DNA of 45,839 nt, taken from NCBI RefSeq assembly GCF_004323185.1, contig NZ_NAPS01000001.1, forward strand, positions 847,289 to 893,127, written 5' to 3'. Every line of letters starts with the position of its first letter. Positions within the stretch are counted from its first letter, which is position 1. The position numbers were made by a program, and so were the translations under genes. Source of the stretch: Westiellopsis prolifica IICB1. GTDB taxonomy: Bacteria; Cyanobacteriota; Cyanobacteriia; Cyanobacteriales; Nostocaceae. The notes beneath the pieces were generated by a model. That model did not search any database. It was not told the origin of the DNA and saw nothing but the letters and a program-made list of their open reading frames with translations. This document shows positions 25,043 through 33,572 of this stretch, in pieces.

Positions 25043-25960
25043 TTATCTTTCCTTGAATTGCACAGTTTGATTGAGCAAATTCATCATGAATGCAATAACT
25101 AAACTTATGGTTAAATAGGTAATCATAATTAGCAACATCACTTCTACAGCCCGACCAGTTTGATTAAAAGTCGTAGAAGCCACAAAGTAAATATCAGGAT
25201 AACCAATCGCGATCGCTAAACTTGAGTTTTTGGCTAAATTCAGATATTGACTTGTTAATGGTGGAATAATGAGCCGCAAAGCTTGAGGAAAAATTACTAA
25301 ACGCAAGACTAATCCTGATTTCAAACCTAATGCTTTTGCAGCTTCCCATTGTCCTTTTGGGACTGATAAAATTCCGGCTCTAATAATTTCAGCAATAAAA
25401 GATCCGGTGTACAAAGTCAAACCAAGAGCTAATGTCGATAATTCAGGAGAGAAGTTAATTCCAAAAGGAAAGGAAACTCCCCGATTACTAATTTCAATTA
25501 ATCCCCAAAACGAAATTGTCTTTTCTGCTTGTGGTAAGCTTAAAAATACTGCAAAATACCAGAAGAATAATTGCAGCAGTAAAGGCGTGTTACGCAGAAC
25601 TTCGACGTAGATTAAAGCCAGTTTCCGCACTAACCAATTATCAGATAGTCGCGCGACACCGACAATGATACCAACAACTGTAGCCAGGATAATTCCAAAG
25701 ATTATCACTCGCACAGAATTAATTAAACCTACTAATAAAGCCCGACGATAGGGGTCAGAAGCTTGATAAGCTATCGGAGTTTCACCAATATCAAAGGAAG
25801 CTTGAGAATTGAGAAAATCAAACCCCAATTCAATACCAAGTTGCTGCAAATTATCTGTCAGGTTTATCCATAAAATTAGTGCGATCGCAACTGCAATAAA
25901 AACAGCACTGAGTTGAGCAACAATAGCCCAAAACTTACGATTAAACCAAATAGGATTCAT
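25043..25960 (-). CDS. natG: Amino acid ABC transporter permease (first subunit)
   Basis: 305 residues, several membrane helices and an EAA loop WEAAKALGLKSGLVLRLVIFP followed by LTSQYLNLAKNSSLAIAIGYPDI, typical of BztB/AapQ permeases. The large periplasmic loop after the first helix (LGIELGFDFLNSQASFDIGETPIAYQ) is also typical of this subunit. The gene follows the binding protein gene by 67 bp; that gap carries repeated GGATTTT heptamers. It forms the heterodimeric channel with the second permease. Confidence 0.87.
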   Translation of the reverse strand: MNPIWFNRKFWAIVAQLSAVFIAVAIALILWINLTDNLQQLGIELGFDFLNSQASFDIGETPIAYQASDPYRRALLVGLINSVRVIIFGIILATVVGIIVGVARLSDNWLVRKLALIYVEVLRNTPLLLQLFFWYFAVFLSLPQAEKTISFWGLIEISNRGVSFPFGINFSPELSTLALGLTLYTGSFIAEIIRAGILSVPKGQWEAAKALGLKSGLVLRLVIFPQALRLIIPPLTSQYLNLAKNSSLAIAIGYPDIYFVASTTFNQTGRAVEVMLLIMITYLTISLVIAFMMNLLNQTVQFKER

Positions 25961-26027
25961 TCAAGTTTGGATTTTGGATTTTGGATTTACTTTACTAAAA
26001 AATCCACAGTTTTCTGGGATTTTTAAA

Positions 26028-27077
26028 TTATCGAAATGGCGGAGCGTAAATAATACCACCTTTATTCCAAAGTCTGTTTAAACCTCTATCTAGTTTTAAA
26101 GCTGAACTTTTACCTAAATTACGCTCGTAAATTTCACCATAATTTCCCACATTTTTAACGATTCTGACAACAAAATCATTTGAAAGACCAGCACCTTTTC
26201 CTAAGTCTCCTTCTGTTCCTAAAAGCCGTTTGATTTCTGGGTTAGTACTATTAGTTAATTGATTAACATTTTGCGAACTCACACCTAATTCTTCTGCATT
26301 GATCAAACCATACACAGTCCATTTAACAACATCAAACCATTTAGAATCTCCATTAGCAACTGCGGGTGTTAAAGGCTCTTTAGAAAGTACAAAATCCAAC
26401 ACCACATGATCATCAGGTTTTGGGAAGGCGCTACGCCGAGAAACTAGCTGTGAACGGTCGGAAGTGATAGCTTCACAGCGACCTTGTTCATAAGTACCGT
26501 AAGCAGTATTTACATCTTCAAATACCAGAGGTTTGTAAGTAATTCCTCTTTGTCGCATTTGATCGCTGAGGTTCTGTTCATTCGTTGTTCCAGTTTGGGT
26601 ACAGATGGATTTACCTTTGAGATCCTCTAGCTTTTTAATGTTGCTATTTTTACGTACCATGATGCCTTGACCATCATAAAACACTACTGGTGCAAACTCT
26701 AAACCTACAGAGGTATCACGGCTGATAGTCCAACTGGTGTTACGACTGAGGATATCTACTTCGCCAGTTTGCACAGCAGTAAAGCGTTCTTTAGCATTTA
26801 AGTTGCGAAATTCAACTTTTGTTGGATCATTAAAAATAGCAGCTGCGATCGCTCGACAAATATCTACATCTAATCCTGCATATTCACCATTAGCTTTGAC
26901 ATAGCTAAATCCTGGTAATTGTCCACTAACACCACAAATCAGCTTGCCACGATTTTTGACTGTATCTAAGCGGCTAGTACTACCTCTTGATCTGCTAGTA
27001 CAAGCAGTCATTGACAAAATCAAGGGAAGAGTAGCCAATAGCAATAAACTCCATTTATACCATTTACGCATCAACAT
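26028..27077 (-). CDS. natF: Amino acid ABC transporter substrate-binding lipoprotein
   Basis: 349 residues, first gene of the four-gene operon; AAGGAG lies about 12 bases before the ATG. The signal sequence ends in the lipobox SMTAC (Cys26), so the protein is anchored to the outer face of the plasma membrane. The SBP_bac_3 fold is clear: GKLICGVSGQLPGFSYV, GEYAGLDVDICRAIAAAIF, then WTISRDTSVGLEFAPVVFYDGQGIMV, and the second lobe GKSICTQTGTTNEQNL. Such proteins capture L-amino acids in the periplasm (AapJ/BztA group). I found no GTA-N8-TAC NtcA site in the 389 bp upstream. Confidence 0.9.
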   Translation of the reverse strand: MLMRKWYKWSLLLLATLPLILSMTACTSRSRGSTSRLDTVKNRGKLICGVSGQLPGFSYVKANGEYAGLDVDICRAIAAAIFNDPTKVEFRNLNAKERFTAVQTGEVDILSRNTSWTISRDTSVGLEFAPVVFYDGQGIMVRKNSNIKKLEDLKGKSICTQTGTTNEQNLSDQMRQRGITYKPLVFEDVNTAYGTYEQGRCEAITSDRSQLVSRRSAFPKPDDHVVLDFVLSKEPLTPAVANGDSKWFDVVKWTVYGLINAEELGVSSQNVNQLTNSTNPEIKRLLGTEGDLGKGAGLSNDFVVRIVKNVGNYGEIYERNLGKSSALKLDRGLNRLWNKGGIIYAPPFR

Positions 27078-27099
27078 TAATTTGTCATCTCCTTAAATT

Positions 27100-27127
27100 G
27101 GATCGGGGATCGGGGATTGGGGATTGG
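27100..27127. repeat. Tandem heptamer repeat GGAT(C/T)GG
   Basis: Four units: GGATCGG twice, then GGATTGG twice, just upstream of the binding protein gene. Confidence 0.85.
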
Positions 27128-27146
27128 TTATTCTTTCTACACTCCT

Positions 27147-27230
27147 AGACGCGATGAATCGCGTCTCTACATTACTCTCCACACTTCCAGACGCGATGAA
27201 TCGCGTCTCTACATTACTCCCCACACTCCC
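27147..27230. repeat. Two tandem 42-bp units carrying a palindrome
   Basis: Each unit starts with the hairpin AGACGCGATGAATCGCGTCT and ends with ACATTACTC.CCACACT.CC (27147-27188 and 27189-27230). The remainder of the 27078-27466 gap is AT-rich and should contain the promoters of natF and the divergent cupin gene; none was clearly recognised. Confidence 0.8.
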
Positions 27231-27466
27231 CAAGCAAGTGAAATTAATTTATATAGTCTGACGTATTTTGCTCAACAAAAAGCACTTGATTTTTGATCGC
27301 TACTGATGAAAATATTCTTTATCGGTGATTAATAGTCAATTATCTATCGATTTACCGTTTTTCATAGAAAAAGTAGTATATTGATAGATGAGGTAACAAG
27401 GGGTTTGTTAGTTACCCGCAATAGGGCATTATCGCTTCTTTCGTATGATTTTGTTTATTACTTCTT

Positions 27467-28108
27467 ATGATTTACACTACCCCTCTAGAAGCATCGACAG
27501 CAGATCAATGGTTTGTTGATAGTCCCCAATTGCTGCAATTCGTTGCGATCGCTCGTGAACTCAGCTTGCACACAGCAGAACACGCAGATACACTCCGCAC
27601 CTTGGAACCTTATTTTTCAGAATTGCTAAAAACAGAGGGTTGGCTACCAAGCAATTTTGCCCAACCTAATCTTGACAGTAATATGGGCGGTGGCATTGGT
27701 CAATGGTTACTGTATCGCTCTCAAGACCGTTCTTTGACTATTTTTAGTTTAGTTATTCCTCCAGCATCTTCTACACCAATTTACGATCATCAAAGTTGGG
27801 GGTTAGTTGGTTTGTATAAAGGTAAACAAGAGAAAACGGTTTACCGACGTGTAGATCAAGGGAATATTTCCGGACATGCTCAATTAGAAATGGTTGCAGT
27901 ACAGCAACTCAAAGCAGGTGACATCTATCAGCTTTTGCCTGCTGACAATGACATTCATACAGTGAAGACTACCACACAATTTGCACCTTCTGTTTCGATT
28001 CATGTCCTCAGCAATGATATGGGTTGTAGCTGGCGACATCAATACAACCCAGAAGCGGAAAGTGTGCGATCGTTTCGCTCTGGATATGCCAATATTTCTT
28101 GTAAGTAG
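27467..28108 (+). CDS. Cysteine-dioxygenase-like cupin protein
   Basis: 213 residues. The helical N-terminus (LLQFVAIARELS, EPYFSELLKTEGWL) precedes a double-stranded beta-helix core: SLVIPPASSTPIYDHQSWGLVGLYKGKQEKTVYRRVD, then GDIYQLLPADNDIHTVKT. The pattern PIYDHQSWG..GLYKG..E..VY and the later DIH suit the CDO/predicted metal-dependent cupin family, in which iron is held by His residues; here only one His (DH) is visible in the first motif, as in many such proteins. It may oxidise a thiol or small metabolite. Divergent from natF; no partner genes. Confidence 0.75.
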   Translation: MIYTTPLEASTADQWFVDSPQLLQFVAIARELSLHTAEHADTLRTLEPYFSELLKTEGWLPSNFAQPNLDSNMGGGIGQWLLYRSQDRSLTIFSLVIPPASSTPIYDHQSWGLVGLYKGKQEKTVYRRVDQGNISGHAQLEMVAVQQLKAGDIYQLLPADNDIHTVKTTTQFAPSVSIHVLSNDMGCSWRHQYNPEAESVRSFRSGYANISCK

Positions 28109-28132
28109 GCGAACATTCCAAATCTTCAAAAA

Positions 28133-28242
28133 ACTGCGATTTTAATCGCAGTCTCATAGTAAAAGTCTGCTTAAGCAGACTACTTGATTTTATGAAGTCG
28201 TATTCATAGGACTTGTGCTATTAGCTAAGGGTTTAAACCCTT
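28133..28242. repeat. Multi-hairpin dispersed element, copy 4
   Basis: Hairpins ACTGCGATTTTAATCGCAGT (28133-28152), AGTCTGCTTAAGCAGACT (28164-28181) and AAGGGTTTAAACCCTT (28227-28242), with GCTATTAGC at 28217-28225. The order of parts is that of the copy at 2563, but all the stems have different sequences. Confidence 0.65.
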
Positions 28243-28258
28243 TGTAAGCTTGATTTTG

Positions 28259-28305
28259 TGTAGGTTGGGTTTTGTTTATCAACCCAGCCTACAATTATCC
28301 TTAAC
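28259..28305. repeat. Palindrome TGTAGGTTGGGTT ... AACCCAGCCTACA
   Basis: A shorter relative of the repeat at 2746-2834; the shared 3' flank ATTATCCTTAAC (28294-28305) is included. Confidence 0.75.
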
Positions 28306-28345
28306 ACCAAGCGTATTGCATCTAAATTTTGATTGATATTATCTA

Positions 28346-29125
28346 ATGCCTATTTATAATTCAATTGGTCAACAATACTCAAAAACTCGCGTCCCTGATG
28401 GTCGCATTATTAATAAGTTAATAGAATTACTCAATTTGCCCAAGGGTAGTATCATCGCTGATATTGGGGCTGGAACTGGTGGTTATAGTTTAGGATTAGC
28501 TAACCAAGAATTTTTTGTTAATGCTATTGAACCATCTCCAGTTATGCAAAAACAAGCGGTAGAACATCCAAAGGTTAAATGGTTTACTGGCTATGCAGAA
28601 GATTTACCTTTACCAAATAACTCTGTTGATGCTGTCATAAGTATCCTGACAATTCATCATTTTTCCGATCTCGCCAAATCCTTTCAGGAAATGCACCGAA
28701 TAGTTAGAAACGGCGCAATAATTTTGCTAACTTTTGATATTAGATCTGCTCAGGAGATATGGCTTTATGATTATTTTCCCTTTTTGTGGGAAAATGCTCT
28801 ACGATTTTTTCCACTTAGTGAGTTAATAAATTTGGTGCAAGTTAATACCAAAAGACATGTTGAAGCCATACCTTTTTTATTACCTCATGATTTGTCTGAT
28901 TTATTTGCAGCAGCAGCTTGGAGGCGTCCAGAATTATATTTACAGCCTGAAGTACGCGCTGGGATATCGTCTTTTCCTTTAGCTGATGTACATTTAGTCG
29001 AACAAGGAGTCAAATCACTAGCAGCCGATTTAAGTAGTGGTGAATGGGATGCAAAGTATGGAGATATTCGCAATTTGACAGAAATTGATTTAGGTTATCG
29101 TTTTTTACGTGCAACGATGGAATAA
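28346..29125 (+). CDS. Class I SAM-dependent methyltransferase
   Basis: 259 residues. Motif I is ADIGAGTGGYSLGLA (39-53), motif II about NAIEPSPVM, and DAVISILTIHHF marks motif IV; the fold is a UbiE/COQ5-like Rossmann methyltransferase (methyltransf_11). The acceptor substrate is not evident. The C-terminal region (WRRPELYLQPEVRAGISSFPL) is longer than the core. No good ribosome site before the ATG. The next gene follows after 91 bp and may be transcribed with it. Confidence 0.85.
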   Translation: MPIYNSIGQQYSKTRVPDGRIINKLIELLNLPKGSIIADIGAGTGGYSLGLANQEFFVNAIEPSPVMQKQAVEHPKVKWFTGYAEDLPLPNNSVDAVISILTIHHFSDLAKSFQEMHRIVRNGAIILLTFDIRSAQEIWLYDYFPFLWENALRFFPLSELINLVQVNTKRHVEAIPFLLPHDLSDLFAAAAWRRPELYLQPEVRAGISSFPLADVHLVEQGVKSLAADLSSGEWDAKYGDIRNLTEIDLGYRFLRATME

Positions 29126-29216
29126 CCTGGCGATTAGCAGGGATCAGGAGAAATCCTCTAAGGATATTAGAGTATATTTAGTGAGTACTAACTTAGCAAC
29201 TTAAAACTCTTTTAAA

Positions 29217-29948
29217 ATGCAAGAAAAATTGAGTTTAGAAGATAAAAAAAAGCTTCAGATTTTTGTCAATCAAGCTCAAAGGCTATCCTTATGTAAATTC
29301 TTTGAAAATGGAAAACGTAAGAGGCTATTGATGTTAGGTGATCAATCAACTAAGGCAATAGTTGCAGAGCGGCAAGTCCTCATAGAAATGCTTACAATAT
29401 TACGCCCATTCATTATGCATAAAGAATATATATCTTTCAATACAATTGAGAGTATAGTAAGAAAGTGTATTGCAGATGATACATTAATTCTAGACCGTTT
29501 AAACTCAGTTCAGCATGAATTCAAGTTTTACAAGGAAAACAAAAATTCAAATGGATATCAGAAAAAATATTCTAACTATATCTCCCAATCCCCAGATATC
29601 ACCTGTGATTTTGGAAATAAAACAATTTTTGAAATAATTGATTTAGTAATTAATGGATACTACTTTCATTCTGATTTAGGAAAGCAAAAAGAAATTATTA
29701 ATTTTGTCAAAGAACAGCAACAGAGATGGTTATATCCCTTAAAAGAAGACGATTTGTCGGAAAAGGACTTGATTCTGAATAATGAAACTATAAGAGAAGC
29801 ATTTAAGTTTCGCTTTGAAAAATTAGTTGAAGATATAGCAAATTGCATATTCGCTCTTAAGGATTTGATAGAAGAGGTGTTTGGTCTTCCTCTTGATAAA
29901 GAATTAGAACAACAATGGCGGATGTTGTATGACTTTTTTGATATTTAG
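29217..29948 (+). CDS. Hypothetical protein, mostly helical
   Basis: 243 residues, family not recognised. It is lysine- and glutamate-rich, with helices predicted at about 6-24, 47-68, 78-112 and 186-232, and no signal or membrane segment, so it should be cytoplasmic. Codon choice is AT-rich. Possible motifs: YYFHSDLGKQKEIINFVKEQQQRWL and FKFRFEKLVEDIANCIFALKDLIEE. No strong ribosome site (TTTTAAAATG). Position after the methyltransferase gives no functional hint. It could be a strain-specific gene. Confidence 0.6.
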   Translation: MQEKLSLEDKKKLQIFVNQAQRLSLCKFFENGKRKRLLMLGDQSTKAIVAERQVLIEMLTILRPFIMHKEYISFNTIESIVRKCIADDTLILDRLNSVQHEFKFYKENKNSNGYQKKYSNYISQSPDITCDFGNKTIFEIIDLVINGYYFHSDLGKQKEIINFVKEQQQRWLYPLKEDDLSEKDLILNNETIREAFKFRFEKLVEDIANCIFALKDLIEEVFGLPLDKELEQQWRMLYDFFDI

Positions 29949-30528
29949 AGAGGATTTATAAGGTAAACCTAGTTGTAGGGTGTGTCAAAGCAGCGCATAA
30001 CACACTAATACTAGCGATCGCAATCGCTCTCGTGAGATTTGTTTTGCAGTGAGTAGTCAACAGCGATCGCTTTAACCTTAAGCCTTAATGTTGTAACCTT
30101 AAGCCTTAATGTTGTAACTGTAAGCCTTAATGTTGTAACCGTAAGTCTTAATGTTGTAACCGTAAGCCTTGATGTTGTAACCGTAAGTCTTAATGTTGTA
30201 ACTGTAAGTCTTAATGTTGTAACTGTAAGCCTTAATGTTGTAACTGTAAGCCTTAATGTTGTAACCGCAAGAGTCAAGCTTGTAACATTTTGACAAGTGT
30301 AGGTTTTTAATAAATCAATGAGTGATGACTGTAAAACTAACGAAATAATCATCGTTTCATAAATTCTTACACCCCTACACCCTAAAATCAGTATTTTTTG
30401 GGCAAAGCGTAAAAAACCTACACGTTAAGAGTTCCCCCTTCCCTTATTCATATATATAACTTAATGCAGATACACTCGTAAGTGATGGGCGTTTCAATAA
30501 AGCAGAAGACTTTAGAGAAACTTAGCTC
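29949..30528. other. 580-bp gap with a tandem repeat and short inverted repeats
   Basis: Holds the 21-bp repeat array (listed next) and a weak palindrome around GTAGGGTGTGTCAA...TAACACACTA near 29974-30005. Bases 30290-30528 show no gene; the promoter of the DUF2993 gene should lie there. Confidence 0.6.
30073..30282. repeat. Ten tandem 21-bp repeats
   Basis: Ten units of 21 bp (TAAC followed by C/T, G/T, TAAG, C/T, CTT, A/G and ATGTTG), first at 30073 and last (degenerate, TAACCGCAAGAGTC...) at 30262. Units differ by a few C/T changes. Since 21 is a multiple of 3, long frames are open on both strands, but no start or ribosome site supports translation. Confidence 0.92.
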
Positions 30529-31266
30529 ATGTCGCAAGAACGAAAAATAGAAGAGAATTTACTATCTCAAGTAGCAGAGAATACCCTGTCTAAGCAGTTG
30601 GATGGAGCAGAAAAAATAGATGTAGATGTGCAAACAGATTTGCTAAAAATAGTTCAAGGACAAGCAGATACAGTTTCTTTTGCTGGAGAAGGTTTAGAAA
30701 TTCAAGAAGTTCGCATACAAGAAATAGAAGTACAAACAGAGAACATTTCTATTAATCCTCTCCTTGCGATTTTTGGTCAAATTGAACTTGAACAACCTGT
30801 AAATACTACGGCTCGTATAGTTCTCAAAGAAGCAGATATTAACCATGCCTTGACCTCAGATTTTGTTCGTAGCAAAATCAAACACTTTGATTTGAGTGTG
30901 GATGGTGAAACTGTAAGTTTACAACCAGAAAAAATCCAAATTTCTTTACCTGGTGATAACATAATTCAACTAGATGGATTTGTGCAGCTTAAACAACCAG
31001 CTAATACTACCAAAGTTGGCTTTAGGGCAATGTTTAGCCCGCGTACTCTAGATAAACCCATCCTGATGAAAAGTTTTCACTGTAATCAAGGAGAGGGGAT
31101 TTCTCTAAATATTGTCGTGGTATTATTGAACAAGATCAAAGAATTAGTTAATTTGCCATATATAGAAGTTGATAATGTATGGTTTCGGATTATTAATATG
31201 GAAGTGCAAAAAGGCAGCTTAGTTTTTTTGATTGAATCGAGAATGAAACAAATACCCACAATTTAG
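30529..31266 (+). CDS. DUF2993 (LmeA-like) protein
   Basis: 245 residues without signal peptide. The sequence pattern (NLLSQVAENTLSKQLDGAEKIDVDVQTD, VSFAGEGLEIQEVRIQEIEVQTENISINPLLAIFGQIELEQPVNTTARIVLKEADIN) is that of the DUF2993 family, whose actinobacterial member LmeA binds phospholipid; the fold is related to tubular lipid-binding domains. Cyanobacterial members are intracellular or thylakoid-associated and of unknown role; lipid binding is inference. Followed by a terminator at 31300. Confidence 0.85.
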   Translation: MSQERKIEENLLSQVAENTLSKQLDGAEKIDVDVQTDLLKIVQGQADTVSFAGEGLEIQEVRIQEIEVQTENISINPLLAIFGQIELEQPVNTTARIVLKEADINHALTSDFVRSKIKHFDLSVDGETVSLQPEKIQISLPGDNIIQLDGFVQLKQPANTTKVGFRAMFSPRTLDKPILMKSFHCNQGEGISLNIVVVLLNKIKELVNLPYIEVDNVWFRIINMEVQKGSLVFLIESRMKQIPTI

Positions 31267-31299
31267 GATAATTTCAAATTAATTTGAAAGATAGAGGAA

Positions 31300-31336
31300 C
31301 CCCTACTATCTAATTAAAAAATAGCAGGGGGGTTTT
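31300..31336 (+). terminator. Rho-independent terminator
   Basis: CCCCTACTAT (31300-31309) pairs with ATAGCAGGGG (31321-31330), 9 of 10 positions, followed by GGTTTT. It lies 34 bp after the DUF2993 stop codon. Confidence 0.8.
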
Positions 31337-31503
31337 AAAGACCATCAGTGCGTTTACTTATTCTTAATTGTTTCTCACAAATATTATCTCTACCTTTTGA
31401 TAGGAATAATTTTGATATTGTTTATTGATTGAGTTTGCTTGATATTAAAAAGTTATCTGGAATGTTAGAAATGAAATAGCAGCGCAAACTGGGTGGAATC
31501 ACA

Positions 31504-32736
31504 ATGAACGCACAGGAATGCAAATTAGGGTTAAAGGCGCACAAACAACATACGCATTTGAGGGATTGGTCATGGCCATTTTGGCCTGCTTTACCACTTT
31601 ATCCTTATAGCAAACGACAGACACACTGCAATGAAGTCGTTGAGGACACGATCTGGACATTTGACCAGTTGCACGGTATTCTCTACACCATCGTTCCGAT
31701 TCGGATGACCGTTGTCAGGCTGGAAACTGGTGGTTTGTTGGTCTATGCACCTGTTGCTCCCACCAAAGAGTGTATTGCGATGATCAATGAGTTGGTGGCA
31801 AGTTATGGTGATGTTAAGTATATAATTCTGCCCACCAGTTCTGGTTTAGAACACAAAATCTTCGTTGGCCCTTTTGCTAGATGTTTTCCCCAAGCGCAAG
31901 TTTTTGTTGCTCCCCATCAGTGGAGTTTTCCCTTCAATTTACCGTTGAGTTGGCTTGGCTTTCCCCCTGGACGCACTCACATTTTGCCAGAAAATCCTAG
32001 CCTTGCTCCAATGAGTAGTGAATTTGACTATGCAATCTTGGATATTGACTTGGGACGGGGATCTTTTGCAGAAGTTGCTTTTTTGCACAAGCGATCACGT
32101 ACTTTACTGGTAACTGATTCTGTAGTGTCCATACCACAAGAACCACCCGCAATTTTTCAATTAGACCCCTATCCCTTATTGTTTCACGCCAGAGACAACG
32201 CCTTAGAGGCGATTGAAGATAACGAAGTAAACCGCCGCAAGGGATGGGAACGCATTTCATTATTTGCGATTTATTTCCGTCCCAGTACCTTGGAGACAAT
32301 TGGATTAGGTCAAGCATTTCGCGATGCACTCAAAGCACCAAATCGTTCTAAAAAAGCATATTTTGGTGTATTTCCATTTCGATGGCAAGAAAATTGGCAA
32401 CATTCATTTGAAGCTTTACGAAATCAAGGGCGTCCATTTGTTGCACCAATTTTACAAACTCTGATTTTCCCTCAAGACCCCACACAAGTACTCCACTGGG
32501 TTGAGCAAGTTGCTAATTGGGATTTTCAGCAAATTATTGCTTGTCACTTTGACTCACCAATTCAAGCTACTCCAGATCAATTTCGGCAAGCATTTGCTTT
32601 TCTTGAGCAGAAAGATTCTGTGGGCAAAAATCATTCTTTATCAACAGAAGATACTAAGTTTATCAGGGAACTTGAAGCAAATTTGATCAGATGGGGTATC
32701 GCTACACCACCCAAGGAGTTCGATAGATTGCATTAG
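31504..32736 (+). CDS. DUF4336 domain protein
   Basis: 410 residues. The region DTIWTFDQLHGILYTIVPIRMTVVRLETGGLLVYAPVAPTKECIAMI then GDVKYIILPTSSGLEHKIFVGPFARCFPQAQVFVAP corresponds to the DUF4336 family, a metallo-beta-lactamase-like fold without an intact HXHXDH signature. Conserved aromatic stretches (WSFPFNLPLSWLGFPPGRTHILP) are family-typical. It is soluble, with no signal peptide; function is unknown. It stands alone on the plus strand; a half copy of the multi-hairpin element follows. Confidence 0.85.
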   Translation: MNAQECKLGLKAHKQHTHLRDWSWPFWPALPLYPYSKRQTHCNEVVEDTIWTFDQLHGILYTIVPIRMTVVRLETGGLLVYAPVAPTKECIAMINELVASYGDVKYIILPTSSGLEHKIFVGPFARCFPQAQVFVAPHQWSFPFNLPLSWLGFPPGRTHILPENPSLAPMSSEFDYAILDIDLGRGSFAEVAFLHKRSRTLLVTDSVVSIPQEPPAIFQLDPYPLLFHARDNALEAIEDNEVNRRKGWERISLFAIYFRPSTLETIGLGQAFRDALKAPNRSKKAYFGVFPFRWQENWQHSFEALRNQGRPFVAPILQTLIFPQDPTQVLHWVEQVANWDFQQIIACHFDSPIQATPDQFRQAFAFLEQKDSVGKNHSLSTEDTKFIRELEANLIRWGIATPPKEFDRLH

Positions 32737-32761
32737 CTCAACATCTCGCCCTCTCTCGCCC

Positions 32762-32807
32762 TCAAATAAATTTGCGGCTTATAGCCAAAACCCACTTGAA
32801 GTGGGTT
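32762..32807. repeat. Multi-hairpin dispersed element, copy 5 (half), possible terminator
   Basis: Hairpin CAAATAAATTTG (32762-32773), GGCTTATAGCC (32776-32786) and AACCCACTTGAAGTGGGTT (32789-32807). Nearly the same half-element occurs at 44622-44666. It lies between two convergent genes, so it may also end transcription. Confidence 0.7.
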
Positions 32808-32814
32808 AAAGAGT

Positions 32815-33321
32815 TTACTTAGTGACTTCAGCTTTCTCGACAGAGTTATTATCTACACCCAAAGTTAGCTGGAGAGGAGTATTTGATGGGTATGCTTTAA
32901 CTACTTGCCGATAAACTTCGTAATTTGTGGGTAAAGTTTTTTGTTGAGAATCTACTGTATACGTGAGCTTATACTCTACAGATTTTAAGATTTCGGGTGT
33001 ACTTGCTTGTTCTTGAGGTTTTTTTCGTTCTTCTACTTCCGACACTGAAGGTCGTGGTGGTAAAGTCGGCCACCATAAACCTTTGTCATCAGGGCCAATC
33101 ACTGCTCCAGGAGGCTTGATTCCATTACGATTTAGCAAAGAAGCTGTAGCAAAGGTTTCAAAACGTGGTGATGCTTCATTAGCGAGGTCGTATGCATATT
33201 TCACTTGCCACGTATAAGTAGTTAACGCTGTGGCTTCGTACTGATTAGTAGTGAGAGTGCTGCAACTAGTAAGTGTGAGTGCTGTTGCTCCAAGCATCAT
33301 CGAAAGCAAAAATCTCTTCAT
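32815..33321 (-). CDS. Hypothetical lipoprotein
   Basis: ATG at 33321 is preferred over the in-frame TTG before it; 168 residues. The signal sequence MKRFLLSMMLGATALTLTSC ends in a lipobox with Cys20. The mature part has a Pro-rich stretch (GLWWPTLPPRPSVSEVEERKKP) and a beta-rich C-terminus (KLTYTVDSQQKTLPTNYEVYRQVV). No family recognised. It should be anchored in a membrane on the periplasmic side. Confidence 0.75.
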   Translation of the reverse strand: MKRFLLSMMLGATALTLTSCSTLTTNQYEATALTTYTWQVKYAYDLANEASPRFETFATASLLNRNGIKPPGAVIGPDDKGLWWPTLPPRPSVSEVEERKKPQEQASTPEILKSVEYKLTYTVDSQQKTLPTNYEVYRQVVKAYPSNTPLQLTLGVDNNSVEKAEVTK

Positions 33322-33420
33322 CAATTTTTCCAGAGCGATCGCGAACTGCCTAATATAACATCAACGAGACACGGAAAGAGAGTGTGGGGAGTGTGGGGGG
33401 AATTATTTAACAACTCTCTT

Positions 33421-33490
33421 CCCCATGCCCCATGCCCAATGCCCAATGCCCAATGCCCAATGCCCAATGCCCCATGCCCCATGCTCTATG
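33421..33490. repeat. Ten tandem heptamers CCC(C/A)ATG
   Basis: CCCCATG twice, CCCAATG five times, CCCCATG twice, then CTCTATG, exactly 10 x 7 bp. A classic short tandem heptamer array between divergent genes. Confidence 0.93.
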
Positions 33491-33572
33491 CCCTCGGTGT
33501 CACCCTTACGAAAGATGTACCGTCGCTTAATCAAAGTTAATACAGGGAAGGAGAAACAAGAGATGATCAATC

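Noticed and set aside
27078-27466. NtcA site (GTA-N8-TAC) upstream of the amino acid transporter
   Set aside because: The closest match, GTAGTATATTGATA near 27374, lacks the TAC half.
30073-30282. Possible CRISPR array
   Set aside because: Units are contiguous 21-bp repeats with no unique spacers and no cas genes in the window.
30011-30352. 113-codon minus-strand frame made of TTLRLTV heptapeptides
   Set aside because: It exists only because the 21-bp repeat is a multiple of three and lacks stops; a second frame on the same strand is also open, and no ribosome site or protein character outside the repeat is seen.
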